In this document: positions 34,185-41,670 of the stretch, piece after piece
Numbering within the stretch: the first letter of the stretch is position 1
Layout: every line of letters starts with the position of its first letter
Program-made: the position numbers and the translations under genes
The notes under the pieces: model-generated
Told to the model about the DNA's origin: nothing
Seen by the model: only the letters and a program-made list of their open reading frames with translations
The model's database searches: none
DNA from: Oscillospiraceae bacterium
GTDB lineage: Bacteria; Bacillota; Clostridia; Oscillospirales; Oscillospiraceae
Assembly (NCBI GenBank): GCA_017395085.1
Contig: JAFPWF010000002.1
Coordinates: 54,394 to 118,393 of the forward strand
Length of the DNA stretch: 64,000 bases
Direction of reading: 5' to 3'

Positions 34185-34827
34185 TTCTTCCCAGATGACG
34201 CCGGGCGGTGACCGCCCAACCGCCGAGCAGCTGCGTGCGGAACTTGAGCGCATCACAGGCAAGCGCCGCGGCAGAGGTTTTCTGCGCTTCCTCCTGGTCC
34301 TGCTTCTTCTGATCGGCATTCTGGCGGCTGCTGTCATACTGCTGTTCCCCGCTTTTGTGGTTTACGGCAATTCCATGGCGCCCGCACTGCACGAGGGCGA
34401 CCTCGTCCTTGCAGCAGCGGATCCTTACCCGGAGATCGGCGACCTGATTGCATTCCGCAGCGGCGAACGTGTTCTAATCAAGCGAGTTGTCGGCTGTCCG
34501 GGCGACAGCATCGAAGTGCTGGATGACGGGGCGGTACGCATCAACGGTGAGCGTCTCTCCGAACCTTGGGCTCTTCTTACAGGAGATTCCGCCGGTGAAC
34601 TGGATTATCCTGTCACGATCCCCGATGGCGGTTACTTTGTGATGGGCGACAACCGCGGCAGTTCCGTCGATTCCCGTTTCCGGGTTTTGGGTATTGTGGA
34701 CGAGAGCCAGCTTCTCGGACGGCTGGTGATCCGTCTCTGGCCGCTGAACCGCATTGAACTGCTTGCCCCCGATGCATTTCAGGCGCTGCTGCATTCAGCA
34801 AGTCTGAAGCTTCCTTTCAGCAGGTGA
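34174..34827 (+). CDS. lepB: Signal peptidase I
   Basis: Signal peptidase I removes Sec/Tat signal peptides outside the membrane. The 217 residues carry one N-terminal membrane helix (about 37-59), the nucleophile region VYGNSMAPALHEGD (Ser67), the catalytic Lys in VLIKRVVGCPGD (Lys103) and box E MGDNRGSSVDSR. All essential boxes are present. The ATG lies inside the end of the coiled-coil gene, so translation is coupled. Confidence 0.95.
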   Translation: MNPDSSQMTPGGDRPTAEQLRAELERITGKRRGRGFLRFLLVLLLLIGILAAAVILLFPAFVVYGNSMAPALHEGDLVLAAADPYPEIGDLIAFRSGERVLIKRVVGCPGDSIEVLDDGAVRINGERLSEPWALLTGDSAGELDYPVTIPDGGYFVMGDNRGSSVDSRFRVLGIVDESQLLGRLVIRLWPLNRIELLAPDAFQALLHSASLKLPFSR

Positions 34828-34840
34828 ATAAATGTTAGAA

Positions 34841-34872
34841 ACAGGGAGAGGCCTGCGGGTCCTCTCCCTGTT
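34841..34872 (+). terminator. Terminator after lepB
   Basis: Perfect 11-pair stem ACAGGGAGAGG / CCTCTCCCTGT with a nine-base loop, then TT. Confidence 0.8.
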
Positions 34873-34901
34873 TCCATGCAGTTTGTATGCTTTTTCCGTT
34901 T

Positions 34902-36242
34902 TTATTCCTTTAAGACCTGACAGGATTGAATTCCGTAATACCGGAACAGCCGGATGGCAGCTTCGTCAATGCGTTCGCCGCAGAGAACCACCGGCACGGC
35001 GGGCGGGCAGCTGACGCTCGGGCCCGCCAGAATCCGTCCGAGGCTCTCCCGGATGGGGATTTCTTCAAAAGGCCGCATCACTGCCTGTTTCGGGGACATC
35101 ACCGGGTTCGGAGCCCCGGGAGCGGGTGCCCGTACCGTAATCGGTGTGCGCCTCTCCAAGCGGGTCAGTGTATCAAGCAGCTTCTTCAGAATAACCGGTT
35201 CGGTTTCCGGAGTAATCATCAACACCAGAGCGTCTGGATCTGCGAATTCACAGACCAGGTTTTCCGCCGCAAGCAGCGATGCAAGCTCCAGCCCCGTATA
35301 TCCCTTCGACTTCGGGAGCAGCGTAATCTTCAGCGGTTCCGTTTCAGCCAGCCGCCAGCCCTGTGCCGTCAGCCGAGTCTTCAACGTCCGGAGGCGCTCC
35401 GCCGTTTCCAGGAGGCGCTGCGGGTATTCCCCGGAAAGCAGCGCATTGACCGCATCCAGCGACTGAAGAATCAAATAAGACGGGCTGGTACTGGCGAACA
35501 GCGCCATGGCGCGTTCCGCCATCGGGAGCAATTCTGCGGGGCAGCTTTGGCCGAAGTGCAGGTAAGCGCCGCCCGTCAGTACTGGCAGCGTCTTGTGCGC
35601 CGAATCACAGCAGAGATCCGCGCCCTGCTGCAGCGGGTGGAGTTCTCCCGGCAGGAAGCGCAGGTAAGCTCCGTGGGCATTGTCTGCCAGCAGCAGCGCT
35701 CCATGGCTGTGGCATAGTTCGGCCACGGGGCGGAGATCAGTGCAGGTCCCCAGATAATCGGGGCTTGTCAGATACACCGCAGTCGGCGCGGTTTCCGGGT
35801 CGGAGAACAGAGGTTCCAGCTCTTCGGCACTGATGCGGCAGGTCAGCAGTTCTGTCCGGTCGCCGGTCAGCCATACAAGCTCCGGATCCAGCAGGGCTGC
35901 CGCATCCAGAAACACCCGGTGGGCATTCCGCCCTGCAGCGATGCGTGGGCGTTTCCCCTGCAGTGCCGCATGCATCTGTGCGAGATACAGCATGGCCCGG
36001 ATACAGAGGGATGATCCTTCCACGGAATAGACAGTCCGCGCACTGCCGAACAGGGAGGCTGCGTTTTCTTCGCTTTCGCGTATGATTCCCCCGGATGCGT
36101 ACAGGACATCGGCTCCGGGGATTTCGGTAATATCCAGAGGCTCCGGGCCAAGCAGTGCCCTGCCTTTATGCCCGGGCATGTGCAGACGGCCTGGATTCCC
36201 CGCCGAGTATTCCCGCACGAAATCGCAGATCGGCGTCTTCAT
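34902..36242 (-). CDS. Orn/Lys/Arg decarboxylase-family PLP enzyme
   Basis: A 446-residue fold-type I PLP enzyme. It starts with the family signature LHMPGHKGR, contains a substrate and PLP pocket LLADNAHGAYLRF and the PLP-lysine motif CCDSAHKTLPVLTGGAYL. Members of this group include arginine and lysine decarboxylases and the short Bacillus YaaO type. Substrate is unknown. ATG 36242 overlaps the maturase stop (ATGA), so the long upstream extension of the frame is not used. Coupling to the SCIFF maturase is notable. Confidence 0.85.
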   Translation of the reverse strand: MKTPICDFVREYSAGNPGRLHMPGHKGRALLGPEPLDITEIPGADVLYASGGIIRESEENAASLFGSARTVYSVEGSSLCIRAMLYLAQMHAALQGKRPRIAAGRNAHRVFLDAAALLDPELVWLTGDRTELLTCRISAEELEPLFSDPETAPTAVYLTSPDYLGTCTDLRPVAELCHSHGALLLADNAHGAYLRFLPGELHPLQQGADLCCDSAHKTLPVLTGGAYLHFGQSCPAELLPMAERAMALFASTSPSYLILQSLDAVNALLSGEYPQRLLETAERLRTLKTRLTAQGWRLAETEPLKITLLPKSKGYTGLELASLLAAENLVCEFADPDALVLMITPETEPVILKKLLDTLTRLERRTPITVRAPAPGAPNPVMSPKQAVMRPFEEIPIRESLGRILAGPSVSCPPAVPVVLCGERIDEAAIRLFRYYGIQSCQVLKE

Positions 36243-37624
36243 GATTCGTCTGCTTCCGCCTTGGCGGCAGCCAGCATAATGGCACATTCCATCCGTTTCC
36301 GGAAGAGTTCGCAGCCTGCCTCGTACACGCCCGTTATGCTTCCCGTGGCGTGATAGGCATTTGCCGCACAGCCGCCGGAGCAGTAAAGCCTGGCCCAGCA
36401 CTCACGGCACTCGGGTTTGGCATAGACGTTGCAGGCGGCGAATTCGGCGCGGACTTTGGGATTGTCGATGCCGTTCCAGATGTCGCCCAAACGGAAGCGT
36501 TCCTCCCCGACGAACTGATGGCAGGGGTAGAGATCTCCCCAGGGCGTTACGGCCATGTATTCCGTTCCGGAGCCGCAGCCCGAAATGCGCTTATAGATGC
36601 AGGGGCCGCCTGCAAGATCCAACATGTAATGGTAAAACGTAAACGGACGGCCTTCCGCCCTCCGCTCCAGCATGAGCGCCGCAAGCTCTTCATACTGCTG
36701 TTTTACGATTTCGAGATCTTCCGCCGTCAGCGCCGACGGATCGCCCGGCGCGCAGACCACCGGTTCCATACTCAATTCCGTAAAACCAAGATCGAGCATC
36801 TGCCGGATGTCCTGTACGAAGTCCGGGTTCTGATGGGTAAACGTCCCGCGCATGTAGTAGTTTTTCCCGCCGCGCGCCTTTACCAGGCGCTGGAACTTCG
36901 GAACAATCCTGTCCCAGCTGCCGTTGCCGGCATAGTCTACCCGGTAGCGGTCATGGATTTCTTTGCGGCCGTCCAGGCTCAGCACCACGTTGCTCATTTC
37001 ACGGTTAGCAAAGTCGATGACAACGTCATCGATCAGCATGCCGTTGGTCGTCAGGGTAAAGCGGAAGTGTTTTCCGGCTTCACGTTCACGGAGGCGCGCA
37101 TAGGCAACGAGCTCTTTGACGGTGTCAAAGTTCATCAGCGGTTCGCCGCCGAAAAAGTCCACTTCAAGATTATGCCTGGAGCCGGAATGCTCAATGAGAA
37201 AGTCCAGCGCTCGTTTGCCGACTTCCGGGCTCATGACCGCGCGCTCACCGTGGTACTTGCCCTGGCTGGCAAAGCAGTAGGCACAGTTGAGGTTGCAGGT
37301 GTGCGCAACATGCAGGCACAGGGCTTTAATGACGTCGCCGCTGCGTTCCTTGAAGGTACCGGCGGAAGACGCATAGGTATCGGGGGTGAAGAGCTGTCCG
37401 CTGTTCTTCAGCATTCCGATTTCTTCATAACAGCGGGAAATTTCCGCCTCGGTAACAGCCGGTTCTTCCCGGTACTTTTCCTGCATGGCAGAAAGGATTT
37501 CAGGCCAGGACTGCCGTTCATACAGAGAGATCATGTCATAGGCGAGTTCGTCCACAAGGTGGACCGCTCCCGAACAGATGTCCAGCACTATATTATAGCC
37601 GTTCAATTGGTATTGATGAATCAT
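36239..37624 (-). CDS. SCIFF peptide maturase (radical SAM/SPASM)
   Basis: This radical SAM enzyme makes thioether cross-links in the SCIFF peptide. The 461-residue protein starts MIHQYQLNGYNIVLDICSG, the family N-terminus. The SAM-cluster motif is CNLNCAYC (about residue 107) and VDFFGGEPLMNF follows. The C-terminal SPASM region has Cys-rich ECRECWARLYCSGGCAANAY for two auxiliary clusters. An ATG 15 bases further upstream is less likely. The substrate gene lies 99 bases upstream of this start, beyond a hairpin. Confidence 0.95.
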   Translation of the reverse strand: MIHQYQLNGYNIVLDICSGAVHLVDELAYDMISLYERQSWPEILSAMQEKYREEPAVTEAEISRCYEEIGMLKNSGQLFTPDTYASSAGTFKERSGDVIKALCLHVAHTCNLNCAYCFASQGKYHGERAVMSPEVGKRALDFLIEHSGSRHNLEVDFFGGEPLMNFDTVKELVAYARLREREAGKHFRFTLTTNGMLIDDVVIDFANREMSNVVLSLDGRKEIHDRYRVDYAGNGSWDRIVPKFQRLVKARGGKNYYMRGTFTHQNPDFVQDIRQMLDLGFTELSMEPVVCAPGDPSALTAEDLEIVKQQYEELAALMLERRAEGRPFTFYHYMLDLAGGPCIYKRISGCGSGTEYMAVTPWGDLYPCHQFVGEERFRLGDIWNGIDNPKVRAEFAACNVYAKPECRECWARLYCSGGCAANAYHATGSITGVYEAGCELFRKRMECAIMLAAAKAEADES

Positions 37625-37679
37625 ACCGCACCTCCGCAAGGGTTTTGCATCGTCCTGCGTTTATCCGGGGCAGAACATG

Positions 37680-37703
37680 AAAAATGCCGCCTTGCGGCGG
37701 CAT
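37680..37703 (-). terminator. Attenuator between the SCIFF peptide and its maturase
   Basis: On the minus strand: ATGCCGCC TTGC-type loop GGCGGCAT followed by five T. It sits between the peptide and enzyme genes and would let most transcripts stop after the peptide, giving more substrate than enzyme. Confidence 0.75.
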
Positions 37704-37722
37704 GATTCTGCCTGATTCAGGC

Positions 37723-37881
37723 TTACTTTTTGGCCTCGGTGTTCTCGCACTGCTGATTGGCAATGCCGCAGCTGGTCTTGCAAGCTGACTGGCAGGAGGT
37801 CTGGCACTCGCCGCAACCGCCTTTTGCCGCACTCTCACACAGGTTGCGGGTCTTCAGGGTCACAATATGCTTCAGTTCCAT
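37723..37881 (-). CDS. SCIFF (six cysteines in forty-five) ribosomal peptide precursor
   Basis: The 52-residue peptide starts MELKHIVTLKT and has the diagnostic core GECQTSCQSACKTSCG. Cysteines are at 15, 23, 26, 30, 34, 38 and 45, one more than the name implies. The peptide is cross-linked by the maturase downstream. Function of mature SCIFF is unknown, although it is nearly universal in Clostridia. The ribosome site is GGAGG nine bases before ATG. Confidence 0.95.
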   Translation of the reverse strand: MELKHIVTLKTRNLCESAAKGGCGECQTSCQSACKTSCGIANQQCENTEAKK

Positions 37882-37913
37882 CGGATGGTCCTCCAAGCTC
37901 AAATTGATAGTTT

Positions 37914-37942
37914 TTTATACCATAGAACACAGTTTAAGTCAA
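37914..37942 (-). promoter_or_regulatory. Promoter of the SCIFF locus
   Basis: On the minus strand: TTGACT, 17-base spacer, TATAAA, about 32 bases before the SCIFF start codon. Confidence 0.8.
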
Positions 37943-37966
37943 GCACTTTAGCACGGCCAGCAGGTC

Positions 37967-39334
37967 TTAACCCTGTGCCTGAGGGGTGTTCTCTACCAGA
38001 ACAACATTCCCATTCTCCCCGGACAGTTCAATCAGGTATTCGTGCACGCCGTCCAGGTCGGTATAGCGGAGCATCGTGGTCGGCAGGTCGCCCGGGAACT
38101 CCACCGCCACCTGCAGGGCTGCGTCCTTCAGGCTGCCGCAGAAGAACACTTCTCCCTCAGGGAAGAAGCTCTCGCTGAACGAACCCGTCCAGATGGAGAA
38201 GTCCTTCGCCTCGCCCTGGCAGAAGAGCAGCCAAGGCTCGCCGCCCTCCCCGACAATGACGCGGTCAGCAATATCGAGGCTGCCCTCCGGAACCATGTCC
38301 ATGGAGAGAGGTTCCACCTCCGCCGTGAGCGTTGCGGGCTGCGGGATCCAGCGTGCATCCAGAACATCCGCCAGATTCTCATAAGGGATCGCAAATTCCG
38401 TAATCCCGGCCGCATAGGGTCCAAGCTCATAGATATCAGAAAAAATGACGAAGCCTTCAGCAGCGGGATACCAGGATCCTTCGCGGATCAGTGCGGGGAA
38501 TGCGGTCGCCCGATCGACATCCTCGAACATCCGATCGGTGAAGTAGCCGTCTTTGTTCTCGTCCGCAAGCGCGTTCATTTCCGAAAGCAGCTTTGCCTTC
38601 AGCCCGGACTCATCGGCAGAAAGATCCGTCAGGGTGAGGCGCTCGCCGGTTTTTGTATCAAAACAGATCGCTTCGTTTTTATAACTGCCGTGCGCCCCGG
38701 CCATGTAGACATAGTAGTTGACCAGGAAGACGCAGATCTCCGAATCCGCTCTCAGGACGGTCACATAGCGGGTCGATGAAAACTCCGCCGCCATCCCCTG
38801 TCCTTGCTGGGCCATGTTGTAATTGTCTTCGGCCGCACCCAGCATGCTGCTGTAGCCGAACGCATAGGCATCTTCTCCGGAATCGCTGCCGGTGTACCAG
38901 GCATCCTCCAGACCTGCCATGGTCTCGGTGATTTTCGACGCCGCATCAGGATAGAGATCAGACTGCACCTGCACGCTGTCCCAGGCAAAGGTCAGGATCC
39001 GCTCGGAGCCGGCCTGAGGATCAAAGGCTTCGCGGGTGGTGCGCTCCAGATGGATCATCAGGCCGCGCTCCGATTCGGTCTCATAAGGGGTAATGCCTCC
39101 GGGGCCGATCGGCGATAGAACCAGTTCTTCGGCTTCTTCCGCAGGCTCTTCCTCCGCAATGGCTTCGTCTGCAGCCGCAGACTCTTCCTGCTGAACCGGT
39201 TCAGCGGGCATGGTCGGTTCCGGTGTGACAACCGGCGTCGGTGTCGGTTCCGGCGTCTGCTGGGATTTTCTCAGGGAGCCGCATCCGGTCAGCAGAAAGG
39301 CCATGGCCAGCAACAGACATACTGTCTTTTTCAT
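37967..39334 (-). CDS. Lipoprotein with DUF3298/RsiV-like domain
   Basis: The 455-residue protein has a lipoprotein signal ending LLTGCGS (Cys18), a Pro/Thr/Glu-rich linker (about 25-75) and a middle domain (about 100-320). That domain contains VNYYVYMAGAHGSYKNEAICFDTKTGERLTLTDL-like phrasing, the signature of the DUF3298 domain also found at the C-terminus of anti-sigma factor RsiV and of PdaC. The C-terminal 130 residues are unassigned. It is surface-exposed; possible roles are lysozyme or carbohydrate binding, by family analogy only. Confidence 0.78.
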   Translation of the reverse strand: MKKTVCLLLAMAFLLTGCGSLRKSQQTPEPTPTPVVTPEPTMPAEPVQQEESAAADEAIAEEEPAEEAEELVLSPIGPGGITPYETESERGLMIHLERTTREAFDPQAGSERILTFAWDSVQVQSDLYPDAASKITETMAGLEDAWYTGSDSGEDAYAFGYSSMLGAAEDNYNMAQQGQGMAAEFSSTRYVTVLRADSEICVFLVNYYVYMAGAHGSYKNEAICFDTKTGERLTLTDLSADESGLKAKLLSEMNALADENKDGYFTDRMFEDVDRATAFPALIREGSWYPAAEGFVIFSDIYELGPYAAGITEFAIPYENLADVLDARWIPQPATLTAEVEPLSMDMVPEGSLDIADRVIVGEGGEPWLLFCQGEAKDFSIWTGSFSESFFPEGEVFFCGSLKDAALQVAVEFPGDLPTTMLRYTDLDGVHEYLIELSGENGNVVLVENTPQAQG

Positions 39335-39408
39335 GCTATTTCTCCTTTTTCATATGTTATGAAACAGTTTTAATACGGGTTTTAACTGACAGGCAGGTCA
39401 GCGTGCCG

Positions 39409-39438
39409 ATTATAGTCCGACTGGAGTGTTTCCGTCAA
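39409..39438 (-). promoter_or_regulatory. Promoter of the DUF3298 lipoprotein gene
   Basis: On the minus strand: TTGACG, 18-base spacer, TATAAT, about 75 bases before the ATG. Confidence 0.75.
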
Positions 39439-39469
39439 CATTATTTTATGAACAATCTCTCCGTCCGGT

Positions 39470-39499
39470 TTGACAGTTCTTTCCGTCCGGTGGTATCAT
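39470..39499 (+). promoter_or_regulatory. Promoter of the phosphodiester glycosidase gene
   Basis: TTGACA, 18-base spacer, TATCAT preceded by TGG (extended -10). It lies back to back with the minus-strand promoter, about 30 bases away. Confidence 0.65.
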
Positions 39500-39530
39500 G
39501 TTGCCGAAGATCGACAGGAGCATGCAAAAC

Positions 39531-40466
39531 ATGGTCAAAATCGCCATTCAAACTTTACAGCGTCTGCTAGCGCTGCTGGCTGTCACCGGGGCTCTCTCAC
39601 AGGGTGCCGAAGCGCCAACGTCTGCAGAGCTTCCGCTCCAGGAGCCTTTTGCCGCGGTGCAGGAAGCGCAGTTTCCGCACTATGCCGCCCTGCTGCCGGA
39701 GGTCTCGCGCTTTGAAGGCGACTGCTACATCGGCGGCAATGCGCTTGTTCTGCTGGAACACCACAACCGCAAAGACGGTGCACTCAGCAGCGCGTACACC
39801 TACGCGGAAATCTATCTTCCCGATGTGCACTGTCTGCGCACCTGGTATATGGATGACCCCTCTGACAATCTCGGTGGCATCGCAGACATCCGGACCGCTT
39901 CACGTGCGGTACAGGCGGCCTTTGCGGTAAACGGCGATTATTACAATCTGCAGGGAGTCAACGCCGTCCGCAACGGAACTGTGATCAACAGCTGCATCAG
40001 CAAGTATGACCTCTGCGTCCTCTATGAAGACGGCACCATGAAGACCTATTCCCCTGATGATCTTCCGACACAGGCTCTGGTGGACGCCGCGCTGGCCAAC
40101 GCCTGGCAGGCCTGGTCCTTCGGCCCCCTGCTGCTCACCGAGGAAGGGGAAGCGATTCCTGACTTTTCCGAGCGGACAATTGAGTACCTCACACGGCTGC
40201 ATCCCCGTACCGCCATCGGGTATTTCGGGCCGGGGCATTACTGCATTGTTTCCATCACGGGCTACCAGAACGGCAGTCCCGGCGTTTCGCTGGAGGAGCT
40301 TTCTGCATTTTTTGCCTCTCTCGGCTGCCTTCAGGCATACAACCTGGACGGTGGCGGTTCCACCCATGTCTGGTATCACGGGCATGAAATCGGCCATCCC
40401 AGTGAAGCGCGCGCTTTGGCCGATCTGATTTACGTGGTCGATGCCACTGTGGAGGAAGCACAATGA
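39531..40466 (+). CDS. Phosphodiester glycosidase (NAGPA domain) exported protein
   Basis: The 311-residue protein has an N-terminal signal sequence (TLQRLLALLAVTGALSQGAEA) and an NAGPA domain with AVNGDYYNLQG, HPRTAIGYFG and the strongly conserved YNLDGGGSTHVWYHG near the C-terminus. These enzymes hydrolyse sugar phosphodiesters, often in wall or exopolysaccharide material. The longer frame start at 39498 overlaps the -10 box, so ATG 39531, with AGGAG ten bases upstream, is preferred. Overlaps the next gene by ATGA. Confidence 0.86.
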   Translation: MVKIAIQTLQRLLALLAVTGALSQGAEAPTSAELPLQEPFAAVQEAQFPHYAALLPEVSRFEGDCYIGGNALVLLEHHNRKDGALSSAYTYAEIYLPDVHCLRTWYMDDPSDNLGGIADIRTASRAVQAAFAVNGDYYNLQGVNAVRNGTVINSCISKYDLCVLYEDGTMKTYSPDDLPTQALVDAALANAWQAWSFGPLLLTEEGEAIPDFSERTIEYLTRLHPRTAIGYFGPGHYCIVSITGYQNGSPGVSLEELSAFFASLGCLQAYNLDGGGSTHVWYHGHEIGHPSEARALADLIYVVDATVEEAQ

Positions 40467-40960
40467 TGAAAAAACGGCTTCTGGTTCTGTCAGCCTGCCT
40501 GTTTCTTCTTTTGCTGTGCTTCTTTCTGCTGTGTACGGACATCGGGCACGATCTCGTTCTGCGGCTGTTTCCATCTGCAAACCTTGGAGAAAACCTGATC
40601 CTCTGGCACGCCAGGCATGAAGAGGATTTCCCTGCAGGCTCCCCGGCAGTATCCATGAATTTCTGCGGGTCGTATGTTTTGACGGAGGTCTCTTCGCCGG
40701 AGTTCTCCCTTTCCGCTGAGGAACTTGATGCAATCCGCGGGCTCGGCATTCCGCTGCAGCTGGAAATTCTCCCGGACGGTTCTGCCGTGATGAATGTGTT
40801 TGACCTTAAGACGGAGTTGTTCTGCGACTCGGACAACATGCTTCTCAGAACCGCTCGTGAAGATCTGTTTTACTTTTATCAGGACGGCAGGCTTACCGTT
40901 GTTGACGGAGAGGATCATCTGTGTTTTGAGAAAGCAGCACAAGAAGATAAGGATTCATGA
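40463..40960 (+). CDS. Membrane-anchored protein of unknown function
   Basis: The 165 residues begin with a single hydrophobic anchor (LLVLSACLFLLLLCFFLLC), followed by an extracytoplasmic domain of about 135 residues with mixed strands (PGSAVSMNFCGSYVLTEV-like and LQLEILPDGSAVMNVFDL). Nothing recognisable. Translationally coupled to the phosphodiester glycosidase by ATGA, so it may act with it at the cell surface. Confidence 0.65.
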   Translation: MMKKRLLVLSACLFLLLLCFFLLCTDIGHDLVLRLFPSANLGENLILWHARHEEDFPAGSPAVSMNFCGSYVLTEVSSPEFSLSAEELDAIRGLGIPLQLEILPDGSAVMNVFDLKTELFCDSDNMLLRTAREDLFYFYQDGRLTVVDGEDHLCFEKAAQEDKDS

Positions 40961-41016
40961 CAGATGGTATCGGGACGCTGGTTGGTGAATTTGTTCCTTC
41001 GGCAGGCAGTTTTCTC

Positions 41017-41045
41017 TTGCATTTCGAAATAAATTGGGTTATTCT
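41017..41045 (+). promoter_or_regulatory. Promoter of the DUF1508 gene
   Basis: TTGCAT, 17-base spacer, TATTCT, about 40 bases before the start at 41087. Confidence 0.6.
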
Positions 41046-41086
41046 AAAAGTACAAAAAATCCAAATAAAAACAGGAGGCTCCAAGC

Positions 41087-41455
41087 ATGGGTAAATTTGT
41101 AGTCCGCAAGGTTAAAACCGGCATCATGTTCAACCTGAAGGCAGGCAACGGCGAAGTCATCGCCACTTCTGAGGTTTATAGCAGCGAAGCATCCTGCATG
41201 AAGGGAATCGCCAGTGTGGTGAAAAATGCTCCCATCGCCGCTCTGGAAAACCAGACTGTTGAGGGCTTTGCCAAAGAAAAGTGCCCCAAGTTTGAGGTTT
41301 ATGTGGACAAGGCTGGCGAATATCGCTATCGCCTGAAAGCAACCAACGGCCAGATCATTGCCGTCGGCGAAAGCTACAAGGCTCTCTCCAGCTGCCTGAA
41401 CGGCATCGAGTCGGTCCGCAAGAACGCTGCCGAGAACAACATCGTCAAGGAATAA
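41087..41455 (+). CDS. DUF1508 (YegP-like) protein with two repeats
   Basis: The 122-residue protein contains two copies of a short beta-beta-beta-alpha unit: residues 1-57 (FNLKAGNGEVIATSEVYSSE..CMKGIASVVKNA) and 66-122 (YRLKATNGQIIAVGESYKAL..CLNGIESVRKNA). This is the DUF1508/YegP architecture, small cytosolic proteins of unknown function. The ribosome site is CAGGAGG. Own promoter and terminator. Confidence 0.9.
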   Translation: MGKFVVRKVKTGIMFNLKAGNGEVIATSEVYSSEASCMKGIASVVKNAPIAALENQTVEGFAKEKCPKFEVYVDKAGEYRYRLKATNGQIIAVGESYKALSSCLNGIESVRKNAAENNIVKE

Positions 41456-41484
41456 GCCAAAACCAAGAGTACCTTATGGTACAA

Positions 41485-41516
41485 AAAGGAACCGGCCCGT
41501 CGGGCCGGTTCCTTTT
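41485..41516 (+). terminator. Terminator of the DUF1508 gene
   Basis: Perfect 14-pair stem AAAGGAACCGGCCC / GGGCCGGTTCCTTT with a three-base loop, followed by T residues. Confidence 0.92.
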
Positions 41517-41556
41517 CAGTTCTAACGGTTTTATTGTGCAAGGGAGGCGGAACGTC

Positions 41557-41664
41557 ATGAAGAAGAAATCACTGATCCGCAGAATCTATGATCTCGGAAG
41601 CCGTGCCGAAATCATCACGGAGCGCGCAGTCGCCGCTCTGATCAGAAAGCTGCGGAAGAAATAA
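41557..41664 (+). CDS. Small cationic peptide, 35 residues
   Basis: ATG 41557 follows a strong AGGGAGGCGG site; the frame continues upstream but without a start signal. The product starts MKKKSLIRRIYDLGS and ends AVAALIRKLRKK. It has eleven Lys/Arg against three Asp/Glu, with hydrophobic residues spaced to form an amphipathic helix. It lies just after the DUF1508 terminator and would need read-through or an unseen promoter. No homologue is recognised. It could be a membrane-active peptide, an RNA-binding peptide or non-functional. Confidence 0.5.
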   Translation: MKKKSLIRRIYDLGSRAEIITERAVAALIRKLRKK

Positions 41665-41670
41665 TACAGG

